A DNA stretch of 64,000 bases from UBA4729 sp039931245 (GCA_039931245.1 JBDTSH010000016.1:1-64000), one strand, 5' to 3'; positions 1-8,075 are shown, counted from the stretch's first letter. Numbers and translations: made by a program. Notes: generated by a model from the sequence alone, not told the origin.

Positions 1-2
1 TG

Positions 3-335
3 CATCGCTACAGTGCGGTGGCTGATGTTATTATCGCCCGGGGCGGGGCAACGAATTTGGCTGAATTTGCTATTCAAGCCAAAGCTTGCATCATCATCCC
101 CTCGCCACAACTAATCTGGAATGTCAAAAACACGGAGGCTTTGGCAGAGCGACACGCCGTGATCAAGTTAGACGAGGAACAGGCCGAGCAGGATGGTCGA
201 TTGGCATCAGTCATAAGTGAATTGCTCGAAAACGAGACTGAAAAAGTTGCTTTAGGAAAGTCACTGGCCAAATTTGGGCTTCCCGATGCAGCCGAGAGGC
301 TCGCCAAACTATTACTCACGGAGGCCGCCCAATAG
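3..335 (+). CDS. murG: MurG, C-terminal part (cut by window edge)
   Basis: C-terminal part of UDP-N-acetylglucosamine-N-acetylmuramyl-(pentapeptide) pyrophosphoryl-undecaprenol GlcNAc transferase, which makes lipid II on the inner face of the membrane. The open frame runs in from the left edge (HRYSAVADVIIARGG...), so the GTG at 18 is internal. Visible GT-B C-domain motifs are ARGGATNLAEFA (family: RaGa.tlaE), the IIIPSPQLIWNVKNTEAL stretch matching the family P-x-x-x-x-x-Q-x-x-N-A segment, and AVIKLDEEQ. The next gene, ftsQ-like, starts 11 bp downstream, the order found in dcw clusters. Family assignment is firm; the start and the N-terminal acceptor-binding domain lie outside the window. 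Confidence 0.9.
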   Translation, partial: HRYSAVADVIIARGGATNLAEFAIQAKACIIIPSPQLIWNVKNTEALAERHAVIKLDEEQAEQDGRLASVISELLENETEKVALGKSLAKFGLPDAAERLAKLLLTEAAQ

Positions 336-345
336 GCTCGTCATC

Positions 346-1272
346 ATGAAACTACTAAAAACGAAGACACCACCACCGTCCAACCGCCAGCGTATCATGG
401 GCGACCGCCAGAGTTCGCCGACGGCTTTTTCTTATCACTCAAGGCGTTCAGAGCTTGAGTTGAATACCGGTCGTCAACTACTGCGCGTCAGCAAGGTATC
501 GGCTAAGCGCTTCGGTAAGTTTTGGCTGCAGCGCTTCGGCCTTTTCATTTTATTGTCTGTCGCCGCCATTAGTCTAGTAAGTGCTGCAACTTTGTCGACA
601 AACCCTAAAATAGTTTTAGTTGCCGGATCAAATCAACAACCATTTCTACAAAATCAGCAAATCTATAGCCAGGCGGTGGCCCGTCAGCTGCGCGCTTCAA
701 TATGGAACCATAATAAAATAACCGTCAACACAACTCGGATTAACCAACAGTTAGCCGCTCAGTTCCCGGAGCTGGCGAGTGCCAGTATAACTCTCCCTCT
801 ACTGTCGCACCGCCCAGTGGTTTATTTAGAGCCCGCTACTCCAGCAATCATCTTTCATTCTAGTAGCGGCAGTTATGTGCTCGACACGACCGGTAAAGTC
901 CTCCTGGGGGGCGCTATTCCTGACGCAGTCGACAAGCTTGGCCTACCAGTGCTGACTGATCAAAGCGGACTTGCCGTAGCTATCAACCACCAAGTATTAC
1001 GGTCGAGTGACGTCAGCTTTATCCAAACAGCCGTTGGCGAGCTAAAGGCACATGGCTACACCCCAAGTAGTCTTGTTTTACCGGCGGCGAGCAGCGAGCT
1101 CGATATTCAATTGGCGGCCCAACCATATTTTATAAAATTTAACCTCCAGTCAGAAGATGCCCGGCAGCAGGTCGGGACGTTTCTGGCGGCTACGGCCAAG
1201 CTTAAAAGCTTGAAAACGGTGCCGAGTACTTACATGGATGTCCGAGTTAATGGCAGGGCATACTACAAATAA
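346..1272 (+). CDS. ftsQ: FtsQ/DivIB-like cell division protein
   Basis: Bitopic divisome protein linking FtsB/FtsL to the septal synthases. The frame is open from a TTG at 274, inside murG, but the ATG at 346 (MKLLKTKTPPP) lies 11 bp after the murG stop and gives a normal FtsQ layout: a basic cytoplasmic tail of about 60 residues rich in Arg/Lys/Ser, one membrane span (FGLFILLSVAAISLVSAATL), then a POTRA-like segment beginning NPKIVLVAG and a beta domain with TLPLLSHRPVVYLEP. GGAGG lies about 20 nt upstream, so initiation may be coupled to murG termination. The extracytoplasmic part is poorly conserved in this family, so the call rests on topology, the POTRA-like pattern and the murG neighbour. 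Confidence 0.75.
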   Translation: MKLLKTKTPPPSNRQRIMGDRQSSPTAFSYHSRRSELELNTGRQLLRVSKVSAKRFGKFWLQRFGLFILLSVAAISLVSAATLSTNPKIVLVAGSNQQPFLQNQQIYSQAVARQLRASIWNHNKITVNTTRINQQLAAQFPELASASITLPLLSHRPVVYLEPATPAIIFHSSSGSYVLDTTGKVLLGGAIPDAVDKLGLPVLTDQSGLAVAINHQVLRSSDVSFIQTAVGELKAHGYTPSSLVLPAASSELDIQLAAQPYFIKFNLQSEDARQQVGTFLAATAKLKSLKTVPSTYMDVRVNGRAYYK

Positions 1273-2185
1273 ATAGTAGCTATCTTTCATGGTAGGGGAG
1301 AGTAGAGCTCAGGCAAGAATGACCTTTAACGCCTTGCAAAAAGCAGAAGCTAGTCTGACGTCGCGGAGTAGGGCGGTCGCCATAAAACGGGTGGGGTGAA
1401 GTCGGCGCTTCCCCTGGTCTACTGCCCCACCAGTTCGCAATTTGTTCATAAATAATATCAATGGTTAATCTAAAAAAACTATACAATAATACCAAAACAG
1501 GGAAATGTCAAAAAAACTATACTTCTGCACATAAAATAGGGAAGTCAACAAAATGCACCGAAAGTCAATAAAGCATAAAAGTTTTCACGGAGCTGTGCAT
1601 AAGTCTGGTAGTGTTACGGACCGCACTAAGGACACTAGAGCCTTAAACGAAGCGCTAAGCTGCAGGAGCGTACAAACGGAATAAGGGTGGAGGCCGATAG
1701 ATTAGTGGAATGAATTTACCATTCTTTGGCGAATGATCGGACGCGGTACCGGAAACTCCCCCGCGGGAGGGGTATGAGTTTACTACTTATGTACAGTAAC
1801 TCGTGTCGCAAAATATACATTGTGCGACGTTGTATGTAGGTACTTATTCTGGGCTACTGCCGGCTCGATAGTTTTATAAATCTATCACCTGCCAATGAAT
1901 ACCGATTATTTTTAGCAATTGTTTGCCTAACCTGCTTATATACAGTTTGCTCTTTGGATATGAGCCTTCGCCACTTTTTGCATTACTGGACGCTAATGTT
2001 CGCAAAATGTTATGTTTGGCGCAAGGCTATCAATGTTCGTAAAACGTTCGGTCGATCATTGAATATAATGCGGTTGGCCGAATTAGTGAGGTGAAAGACG
2101 AGTTTGCGATTGAGTGTCACGTCCCAATACAAGCAAGGGAATAATGCCCCACTGCCCTGTCGAAATAGTCAGGAAGGCTGTCTAG
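1273..2185. other. long intergenic region with repeats and foldable segments
   Basis: About 910 bp between converging genes with no convincing ORF. A 71-codon minus-strand frame (1280-1495) is Arg/Pro-rich with no family look. Seen directly: GGTGGGG (from 1390) facing CCCCACC (near 1430); a tandem 38-bp repeat at 1471-1548; CCGAT/ATCGG bracketing 1693-1739; AAACTC/GAGTTT bracketing a C-rich/G-rich stem near 1755-1780; and a direct repeat AATGTTCGyAAAAyGTT at 1995 and 2032. These suggest a non-coding RNA or control region, but I recognise no RNA family. Confidence 0.5.
1471..1548. repeat. two tandem copies of a ~38-bp AT-rich unit
   Basis: Copies at about 1471-1508 and 1509-1548 share AAAAAAACTATAC, a spacer of about 13 nt, an AAAA run, then AGGGAA. 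On the minus strand each copy reads TTGAC(A/T) followed 21-22 nt later by TATAGT, so each could be a duplicated promoter or operator element facing toward 1280. Confidence 0.55.
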
Positions 2186-3253
2186 TTACTTTTCGGCCAG
2201 ATCGTAAGTGGCTTTAGCGACGCGCTTGAACTGCGGTTTGCCCTGGAGGTTCAATAGAATTGTGGTCTCTTTGACGTAGCGGCTCTGTAACACACGTTTT
2301 ACGATTTCATCCCGGTGTAAAGGTTCGCCGGCTTTGCGGAGTACTTCGCTTATGATATCGGCGACGGTTCCCTTTTCGTAGCCCCACTCTTTGAGCGCGT
2401 AGATGCCGCGGCCAATAAGCACAAAGCGTTTATCTTTAATGAGTTCGTTGTGAATAGCTTGGGTAGTGACGTCTTTACGTTTGAATTCGCTGTCTTTGAT
2501 GGCTTCGGCGATATCATTAAAGTGGAGGTGCTTGCCGTGCTCTTTGAGAATGACATAGATTTTGTCGCGAATATTCTTTGGGTTGACCATTGGCCACTTC
2601 ATAAGGCCCCAACGGCCGTTAAGCGTTGCGAGCTGCTTGGAGACGCTGGCGAGGGCTGCGGAGCGAATTGGATCGGTGAAGCCGGCGGCGGCAGCAATTT
2701 CTTCAATCGGTTTTGGCTCACCGAGCTTTTTGATAGTTTCAATAAGCTTGGCGACATCGGCCTTAACGGATTTATCGTTGCCCTCAGCCAACGTAGCCAC
2801 GCTGTGGTAAAAGTAATCGTCTTCATTGATAACCAACACTGCGGGAGATAATTGGGCCAAGAAGGCGGCCCGAGCTTGCTCAATACGCGACGGGTCGCTG
2901 ACGATTTTGGCAGTGATGTCGCTAATACGAGCTACCCCGCCCATGGACTCAAGGTGTTCGATAAGTTTCGCTTGAAACTCCTGTACATGCGGGACATCCC
3001 CCTGCTCTGCCGAAGTCTTTAGTCGAGTAACGACCGACTTTTCAAGTTGCCGAACGCGTTCACGGGTAATACCGAGCATTTCCCCGATCTGTTCCAACGT
3101 TTCTTTGCGATCGAATAAACCAAAACGACGTGCCACGATTTCACGTTCACGTTCACGTTCAATAGTTGCCAGTACATCGTTGACGAGATCTTCGGTAGAG
3201 AGTTCGGTTTTGAGAGCGGTGTCGGGCATAGTTGCTACGTTTTCCTGTGTCAT
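2186..3253 (-). CDS. sigma-70 region-4-like / HARE-HTH fusion regulator
   Basis: Probable transcription regulator joining two domains. Residues ~30-85 hold a sigma region 4 helix-turn-helix (VARRFGLF, then LEQIGEMLGITRERVRQLEKS, the region-4 signature). Residues ~240-355 contain a HARE-HTH/ASXL-type winged helix like that of RNA polymerase delta (NIRDKIYVILKEHGKHLHFNDIA, then RFVLIGRGIYALKEWGY). There are no region 2 or 3 motifs, so it cannot by itself be a full sigma factor. It is a stand-alone unit with its own promoter at 3269-3297. No Shine-Dalgarno precedes the ATG and the predicted leader is only about 8 nt. Sigma4/HARE fusions are described in bacteria; the exact role here is inference. 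An in-frame ATG at codon 9 is an alternative start. Confidence 0.8.
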   Translation of the reverse strand: MTQENVATMPDTALKTELSTEDLVNDVLATIEREREREIVARRFGLFDRKETLEQIGEMLGITRERVRQLEKSVVTRLKTSAEQGDVPHVQEFQAKLIEHLESMGGVARISDITAKIVSDPSRIEQARAAFLAQLSPAVLVINEDDYFYHSVATLAEGNDKSVKADVAKLIETIKKLGEPKPIEEIAAAAGFTDPIRSAALASVSKQLATLNGRWGLMKWPMVNPKNIRDKIYVILKEHGKHLHFNDIAEAIKDSEFKRKDVTTQAIHNELIKDKRFVLIGRGIYALKEWGYEKGTVADIISEVLRKAGEPLHRDEIVKRVLQSRYVKETTILLNLQGKPQFKRVAKATYDLAEK

Positions 3254-3268
3254 AATAGATTAACTGCT

Positions 3269-3297
3269 ATTATACAACTTAGTTTTTTAAAAGTCAA
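3269..3297 (-). promoter_or_regulatory. sigma-70-type promoter of the sigma4-HARE gene
   Basis: On the minus strand TTGACT (3297-3292), a 17-nt spacer, then TATAAT (3274-3269). Expected transcription start near 3262 leaves an 8-9 nt 5' leader before the ATG at 3253. Confidence 0.7.
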
Positions 3298-3435
3298 ACA
3301 TATAGCGACTTGCGTCGTTTTATATACGTTTATTGTAGCACATTTGTGAGTATGCGCCTATTTCATGTTGTAAAAAAAGTACAAGAGGCATAACTTTACA
3401 TCATGGCAAATCATTGCTGCCGCTAACAGGGGTAG

Positions 3436-5727
3436 CTAGGCAGCCTTTTTACGTCGAAAATTTCGTTTTTTGGCAGGAGCAGCGGCTAAAAGTGCTTTAC
3501 TGGCGGCTTCGGTAAGCTTAGTGGGGTCCTGATCTTTGGCGATGCGGGCATTCTTTTTACCGTCTGTTACGTAGGGGCCGTAAGGACCATTGAGGATTTT
3601 AATACCGCTTGCGAACTCTTTAATGTTTTTGGCGGCGTCCTTGACGATTTTTTCTTCATACTTTGTGCGGGCTTCATCTTCAGTAATGGTGTGAGGGTCG
3701 AGTGGCTTGATTGACACAAAGGTCTTGCCGACTTGGACGTAGGGTCCAAAGCGGCCGATGTTGGCCATAATCGGCTGACCGTCCGCCGTAGTGCCGACTG
3801 TTCGGGGTAACTGAAACATAATGAGGGCTTGTTCAAGGGTCACGGTATCGATGACTGCGCCTTTAGGGAGTGGAGCAAAGGTCGGCTTCTTATCTTCTTC
3901 GTTGTCGGTGTCGCCGCGTTGGAGCATCGGGCCATAACGACCGAACCGGGCGTAGATGGGTTCGCCTGACTTGGGATCCGGACCGATCAAACGGGCTTGG
4001 GATACTTCTTGGCGAGAAATGTCGGCCGACTGTTCGACGAGGGGATGGAACTTCTTATAGAAATCGCCAATCATCGTGGCCCACTCGTGATTGCCGTTGG
4101 CGATTTCGTCAAACTCTGCTTCGACGCGAGCCGTGAAGGTGTAGTCAACGATAGTCGGGAAGTATTTGACGAGAAAGTCGGTGGTAACTTCGGCAATTGG
4201 TGTTGGGACGAGTTTACCCCGGTCAGCACCGGTAATAACTTTAGAAGTCGCGTGACTAACGGCTCCCTTGAATAGCGTAAGTTCGCGGATGTCGCGTTCA
4301 CTGCCTTCCAGGTCGGCCTTCTCGACATAGCCGCGGGTTTGGATTGTTGAGATAGTTGGTGCGTAGGTGCTTGGACGACCAATGCCGAGTTCTTCTAGTT
4401 TTCGGACGAGGGCCGCTTCACTGTAGCGAGCTGGTGGTCTTGAAAATATCTCGGTGGCGGTGATGGTTTCGACTTGCAGTGCTTGGCCAATAGTAATGGG
4501 AGGTAGTAGAGTGTCGTCTTTTGCTCCACCATAGACTTTCATGAAACCATCAAACTGTAGAACTTCCCCTTTGGCGATAAATGTTTCGGACTGGGCGCTC
4601 ACACCGATTACTACTTCAGTGCGTTCCAGCTTCGCTTCGGACATTTGACTGGCGAGGGCGCGTTGCCAGACGAGGCGGTAGAGTTTGGTTTGGGAGTCGT
4701 CATCACCGGCTTCCAGACGCATAAAGTCGGTTGGACGAATCGCTTCGTGAGCTTCTTGGGCGTTTTGGCTTTTGGTCTTGAACTGGCGCATCTTGTGGTA
4801 CTGGGGGCCGTAAGTGCTGGTAATGTATTGACCGGTTGCATCGATGGCGAGACTCGACAACGTCGTGCTGTCGGTACGCATATAAGTGATATGACCAGAT
4901 TCGTAGAGTCGTTGGGCGACGGTCATTGTCTGCCGGACACTAAAGCCTAGACGGCGTGAAGCCTCCTGTTGAAGGGTGCTGGTAGTAAACGGTGCGCCCG
5001 GTGAGCGAATACTCGGCTTTTTGGCGATATCGATTACATTGTACTCGGCGCTGGCGACGTCACTCAGCCACTGTTCGGCAGTCTCGATCGTCTTGAGCTT
5101 TGCGCTTAGCTCGGCTGGGAGGGTATATGAGTCATATAAGAAATCAGCCGATACTTTAAAGGAGCTGGCAGCCTGGAAGTCGCGTATTTCACGTTCGCGC
5201 TCGGCAATCAACCGAACGGCGACAGATTGGACGCGACCAGCTGATAAGCCAGTACGGACCTTTTTCCAAAGAACTGGGCTTAGCTCATAGCCTACGAGGC
5301 GGTCGAGGATGCGGCGGGCCTGTTGGGCGTCAACTAATTTGAGATCGACGGTGCGCGGCTGCTTGATGGCCGCTTCAATTGCGGACTTGGTGATTTCATG
5401 AAAAACAATTCGTTTGGTTTTGGAAGGATCAAGTTTGAGGGCATATGCCAGGTGCCAGGCAATAGCCTCACCTTCGCGGTCTTCATCGCTGGCGAGCCAG
5501 ACTTCAGCACCAACAGCGGCTTTACGTAGCTCTGCAACGACTTTCTTTTTGTCCAAACTGACTTCGTAGTGGGGAGCGAAGCCATTTTCAATATCAATGT
5601 TCAAGCCCTTTTTAGGCAAATCACGAATATGACCAAAGCTGCTCTTAACAACAAAATCTTTACCGAGGAATTTCTCGATGGTTTTGGCCTTGGCCGGACT
5701 TTCTACGATAACTAAGTTTTTGGCCAT
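3436..5727 (-). CDS. topA: DNA topoisomerase I
   Basis: Type IA topoisomerase that relaxes negative supercoils by cutting one strand. The N-terminal Toprim domain begins KNLVIVESPAKAKTIEKFLG and carries the acidic ASDEDREGEAIAWH motif. The catalytic tyrosine sits in HITYMRTDST at about residue 282. Other landmarks are GLSAGRVQSVAVRLI and GIGRPSTYA. The C-terminal part has the GEPIYARFGRYGP and GPYGPYVTDGKKNARI repeats in place of Cys4 zinc ribbons, and ends in a basic tail (KKRNFRRKKAA). The frame opens three codons earlier (5736), but MAKNLV at 5727 is preceded by a GAGG Shine-Dalgarno 5 nt away. At 763 residues it is within the usual range. Confidence 0.95.
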   Translation of the reverse strand: MAKNLVIVESPAKAKTIEKFLGKDFVVKSSFGHIRDLPKKGLNIDIENGFAPHYEVSLDKKKVVAELRKAAVGAEVWLASDEDREGEAIAWHLAYALKLDPSKTKRIVFHEITKSAIEAAIKQPRTVDLKLVDAQQARRILDRLVGYELSPVLWKKVRTGLSAGRVQSVAVRLIAEREREIRDFQAASSFKVSADFLYDSYTLPAELSAKLKTIETAEQWLSDVASAEYNVIDIAKKPSIRSPGAPFTTSTLQQEASRRLGFSVRQTMTVAQRLYESGHITYMRTDSTTLSSLAIDATGQYITSTYGPQYHKMRQFKTKSQNAQEAHEAIRPTDFMRLEAGDDDSQTKLYRLVWQRALASQMSEAKLERTEVVIGVSAQSETFIAKGEVLQFDGFMKVYGGAKDDTLLPPITIGQALQVETITATEIFSRPPARYSEAALVRKLEELGIGRPSTYAPTISTIQTRGYVEKADLEGSERDIRELTLFKGAVSHATSKVITGADRGKLVPTPIAEVTTDFLVKYFPTIVDYTFTARVEAEFDEIANGNHEWATMIGDFYKKFHPLVEQSADISRQEVSQARLIGPDPKSGEPIYARFGRYGPMLQRGDTDNEEDKKPTFAPLPKGAVIDTVTLEQALIMFQLPRTVGTTADGQPIMANIGRFGPYVQVGKTFVSIKPLDPHTITEDEARTKYEEKIVKDAAKNIKEFASGIKILNGPYGPYVTDGKKNARIAKDQDPTKLTEAASKALLAAAPAKKRNFRRKKAA

Positions 5728-5812
5728 GCACCTCATCTTAAGCGAAATCGGGGGTACAATGCAACCTATACATAAGAATAAAACACCGCCAACGGGGGCA
5801 AAACTTATTTAA

Positions 5813-5980
5813 TCAAATATATTGATTTGCTTTGTAACCGACCCAAATGCCCACGAGCGATCCGACGCTACTGAGTAATATGCTCCACCCGCCGAGCATA
5901 TTTCCATGATCCAAACTTGAACCGAGCCAGCTGCCAAGTCCGCCAACTACAGTTGCTCCTATTAAAATCATAAGCTTCAT
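5813..5980 (-). CDS. small glycine-rich two-span membrane protein (55 aa)
   Basis: A 55-residue ORF from ATG 5980 to TGA 5813. It has two hydrophobic segments (MILIGATVVGGLGSWLG, then GGWSILLSSVGSLVGIWVGY), each with GxxxG spacing, joined by a short polar loop (SSLDHGNML). The pattern is that of a real small integral membrane protein; similar short GG-WLG...GGWSI proteins occur in Saccharibacteria as I recall, function unknown. It follows topA on the opposite side of that gene's start and probably has its own promoter. No clear Shine-Dalgarno. Confidence 0.6.
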   Translation of the reverse strand: MKLMILIGATVVGGLGSWLGSSLDHGNMLGGWSILLSSVGSLVGIWVGYKANQYI

Positions 5981-6007
5981 ATAGCAATTTTAGCATAGTG
6001 TCTTTAG

Positions 6008-6074
6008 CGGGGAGTCTCTCCCCGTACGTATAGATAGTAGACCAGTGCTTAGCCCAGAGGCTGTGGTCTTTTTT
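6008..6074 (+). terminator. hairpin plus terminator-like stem with T6 tract
   Basis: A 7-bp hairpin (CGGGGAG/CTCCCCG, 6008-6024) is followed by an intrinsic-terminator-like fold: AGACCA (6039-6044) with TGGTCT (6064-6069), an inner AGCC/GGCT stem, and a run of six T ending at 6074. It ends plus-strand transcription, yet no plus-strand gene lies upstream, so it may end a short RNA antisense to the small membrane gene. Confidence 0.45.
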
Positions 6075-6284
6075 GTCGAGAGTGACCCAATACAAGTTTG
6101 ATTAGTTTGTATTTCCTACCCTTGGCTGACGCCTTCGCACTTGCCTTGTACTGGCATATCAAAGAGGGATTCTATAAAGTCATTATGGCCACTGCCGGTT
6201 CAATTAAGGGAATACTAGTATGTCATACAAAAAATAAACACAAGCGTAAGCTTGTTGTTATATTACCAGAAATATTATTTAGTA

Positions 6285-6313
6285 TTGACATAAGGGCATT
6301 CATTTGCTAAAAT
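6285..6313 (+). promoter_or_regulatory. near-consensus sigma-70 promoter
   Basis: TTGACA at 6285-6290, exactly 17 nt, then TAAAAT at 6308-6313. This is among the best promoters in the window. Predicted start is near 6320, just before a long foldable non-coding stretch. Confidence 0.75.
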
Positions 6314-6319
6314 AGCAAA

Positions 6320-6669
6320 CTGTGAGTTCTAACAAGGATTCATGTACCTTTACCCCTAAATTCTAACTTTTGTTAGATTGTTTTAGAGCGGGCGCCAGAC
6401 AAGTTGTTACCCTCCACTTTTCTCTTGCACGCCGGGTTTTCCCCGGCAGCGCTCTAAAGCATACTAACCCCTTTAACTAAATCCTGACGATGAGTCAGGT
6501 CCCCAATTCAAAGCGAGCCTAAATGGCGGACCCTCGCGGTCCGGCACAAGTCATTTGAATATAGACATTGATGCTTCGCTGGGGTGGGTTGAAGGGAGCG
6601 GGGAGAACTTCGGTTCTCCCCTGAAATGGGTCGTCGAGCGGTGCCCACCCCCTCTCGGCGGCCTTTTTT
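6320..6669 (+). ncRNA. candidate structured RNA (~350 nt), unassigned
   Basis: The stretch lies between a TTGACA-N17-TAAAAT promoter and an intrinsic terminator and has no plausible ORF. Helices seen: TCTAAC/GTTAGA (6362-6377); TTTAGAGCG (6382-6390) with CGCTCTAAA (6450-6458), enclosing GCCGGG/CCCGGC (6431-6447 region); CCTGAC/GTCAGG (6483-6499); CGGACC/GGTCCG (6527-6543); and GGGGAGAAC-TTCG-GTTCTCCCC (6600-6621) with a UUCG tetraloop. GGGGTGGG (6581-6588) can pair with CCCACCCC (6644-6651), which lies in the loop of the terminator hairpin, so a pseudoknot or a switch is possible. I do not recognise RNase P RNA, tmRNA, SRP RNA or a known riboswitch in it. It could be a free RNA or the leader of the small ORFs from 6708 onward. 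Confidence 0.6.
6630..6669 (+). terminator. intrinsic terminator of the structured RNA
   Basis: GTCGTCGAG (6630-6638) pairs with CTCGGCGGC (6654-6662), nine pairs including two G-U, followed by C and six T (6664-6669). Its loop contains the C-rich strand that can alternatively pair with 6581-6588. Confidence 0.65.
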
Positions 6670-6707
6670 AGTACCCTATTTTAGTATTAAAGTAGCTAGA
6701 ACGCCAC

Positions 6708-6955
6708 ATGCATTTTATTAACTTAAATGTGGCTGAACTGGGTAATTCAGAAACAATATTGCTATTCGACGTCGACGGCAATCCCCCGGTATCTAATGAT
6801 CTTAAAATACTTAACACGCCGTATATAGCGGCGATTTTATAAAAAGACATTGTCATGAGATCTCTCGGCGCATTGGCTCGCCTCTGGACGAGGGCCCAGA
6901 AGTTAGCGATATTCAAAGTTTTGAAAATTGGCAAATCGCTAAAATTGCCGTGTGA
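6708..6955 (+). pseudogene. possible frameshifted small gene
   Basis: From the ATG at 6708 a 44-codon ORF reads MHFINLNVAELGNSETILL..., acidic and protein-like, ending at TAA 6840-6842. A second frame, without a start codon, then continues with protein-like text (RRIGSPLDEGPEVSDIQSF..., ending IAKIAV) to TGA at 6953-6955. This suggests one gene of about 80 codons broken by a frameshift, or a sequencing error. It begins 38 nt after the terminator of the structured RNA. I recognise no family. The overlapping minus-strand frame (6668-6934) is less protein-like. Confidence 0.3.
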
Positions 6956-7037
6956 TTAGAGAGGCCATTACAGAGGAATAACTCACAGAGCGATGCAGGG
7001 GGGTCTGTTACCATAACTTTAGAAAGCGGGTAATAAA

Positions 7038-7364
7038 ATGGAGCGGAACGGCAACACTATTATTAATTCGGAATCAGAGCAAGCGACGTACAATTTGGCG
7101 CCAATGGTGAGCGTCGAAGGAGCACTTATTACGGCATCAGTGTTTCTTGAGGTAGCGGATGGGCTAGAGGCAAAAGCCGCACAAACCGACGACAGATCAA
7201 ACTCGGAAGTTGCACTGATGAATAGTAGCCCAAACACGCGGAACAAAGACCTATATCGCGCTTCTGAACTTCGCCGGTATTCTTGGGGTGTTATGAAGCT
7301 TTGTCCGGAAGAAATAATTGCGAAGCTGGTTGATTTTGAGTTTCCGCCGATTGAGGAGAGTTAG
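7038..7364 (+). CDS. hypothetical protein (108 aa)
   Basis: Soluble, acidic protein with no recognised domain. It starts at the ATG (MERNGNTIINSES), with purine-rich AGAAAGCGGG about 9 nt upstream. The middle is Ala/Val/Glu-rich (ALITASVFLEVADGLEAKA) and probably helical. The C-terminal half (LYRASELRRYSWGVMKLCPEEIIAKLV) looks like a second helical unit, and it ends in an acidic tail (FPPIEES). It follows the structured RNA and the possible broken gene on the same strand and converges on pth. The frame is far more protein-like than the opposite-strand shadow, but function is unknown. Confidence 0.55.
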   Translation: MERNGNTIINSESEQATYNLAPMVSVEGALITASVFLEVADGLEAKAAQTDDRSNSEVALMNSSPNTRNKDLYRASELRRYSWGVMKLCPEEIIAKLVDFEFPPIEES

Positions 7365-7412
7365 CTACCAGGACCCCTTAATTGCTGGGCTGATTAGTCT
7401 CGCTAGTTATCG

Positions 7413-8063
7413 TTAAACAATAAATGTACGAGTCTCGACCGGCAGGGCTTGGCCTCCGTAAATATATTCGCTGAGAATGGCGTTTACCTCGAGTGCGAGG
7501 TTTGACAATTGGCTTTGTTGTTCGGCTGAGAACTTTTGCAAGACAAAATCAGAGCTGTCTATTTGGATAGGAATTTTAGGTCCGATGCCGATCCTAATAC
7601 GGCCATAATTTGTGCCTTCGCCAAAGTGTTGGGTAACTGATTTGATGCCGTTGTGGCCGGCGCTGCCACCGCCAACGCGCAAGCGGATTTGTCCAAAGTC
7701 GATGTCGAGTTCATCATGAATGACAATGGTATGCTCGGCTGGAATTTTATAGAAGTTACTAAACGCTTGGACGGCTTCCCCACTGAGATTCATAAAGGTT
7801 GTTGGTTTTAAGGCATAGACGGTGGTTTCACCGAACCGGCCTTGGCTCACCGTACATTTCAGGTCTTTGCGTTCGACCCAACCCTGCATCTCCTCGTTTT
7901 TCGTGACAAATTCATCAATACAAAAGAATCCAACATTATGGCGGGTAAGATCGTAGTCACGACCAGGGTTGCCGAGTCCAACTATCACGATAGTTTTACT
8001 AAGCCCAACGGTATAAAATTGGATACTATCCCCCACTTGGGTGCGTTTTTGGAGCCAAGACAT
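7413..8063 (-). CDS. pth: peptidyl-tRNA hydrolase
   Basis: Cleaves the ester bond of peptidyl-tRNA released from stalled ribosomes, recycling tRNA. The family motifs are clear: VGLGNPGRDYDLTRHNVGF (with the catalytic His), KPTTFMNLSG (with the conserved Asn), HDELDIDFGQIRLRVGGGSAGHNGIKS. It carries an N-terminal extension of about 25 residues (MSWLQKRTQVGDS...) compared with the usual start just before VGLGNPG; a GTG one codon before IVGLGNPG is an alternative. The ATG at 8063 fits the window's leaderless pattern because TATACT ends 6 nt upstream and no Shine-Dalgarno is present. It lies in the same minus-strand cluster as der. Confidence 0.93.
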   Translation of the reverse strand: MSWLQKRTQVGDSIQFYTVGLSKTIVIVGLGNPGRDYDLTRHNVGFFCIDEFVTKNEEMQGWVERKDLKCTVSQGRFGETTVYALKPTTFMNLSGEAVQAFSNFYKIPAEHTIVIHDELDIDFGQIRLRVGGGSAGHNGIKSVTQHFGEGTNYGRIRIGIGPKIPIQIDSSDFVLQKFSAEQQSQLSNLALEVNAILSEYIYGGQALPVETRTFIV

Positions 8064-8069
8064 AATTCA

Positions 8070-8075
8070 AGTATA
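8070..8075 (-). promoter_or_regulatory. -10 element (TATACT) 6 nt before pth
   Basis: TATACT on the minus strand, with 6 nt to the ATG; implies an mRNA starting at or within a base or two of the start codon. Confidence 0.5.

Noticed and set aside
1280..1495. 71-codon minus-strand frame in the long intergenic gap
   Set aside because: Low-complexity Arg/Pro/Ser text without a family look; the GGTGGGG/CCCCACC bracket fits RNA better than protein.
6098..6310. 70-codon plus-strand frame
   Set aside because: Ends inside the -10 region of a strong promoter and has no protein-like pattern or Shine-Dalgarno.
6483..6499. CTGACGA resembling a hammerhead-ribozyme core
   Set aside because: The bases form a simple CCTGAC/GTCAGG hairpin and the required GAAA and three-helix junction are absent.
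6668..6934. 88-codon minus-strand frame
   Set aside because: Opposite-strand text is less protein-like than the plus-strand frames at 6708-6955; no start context.
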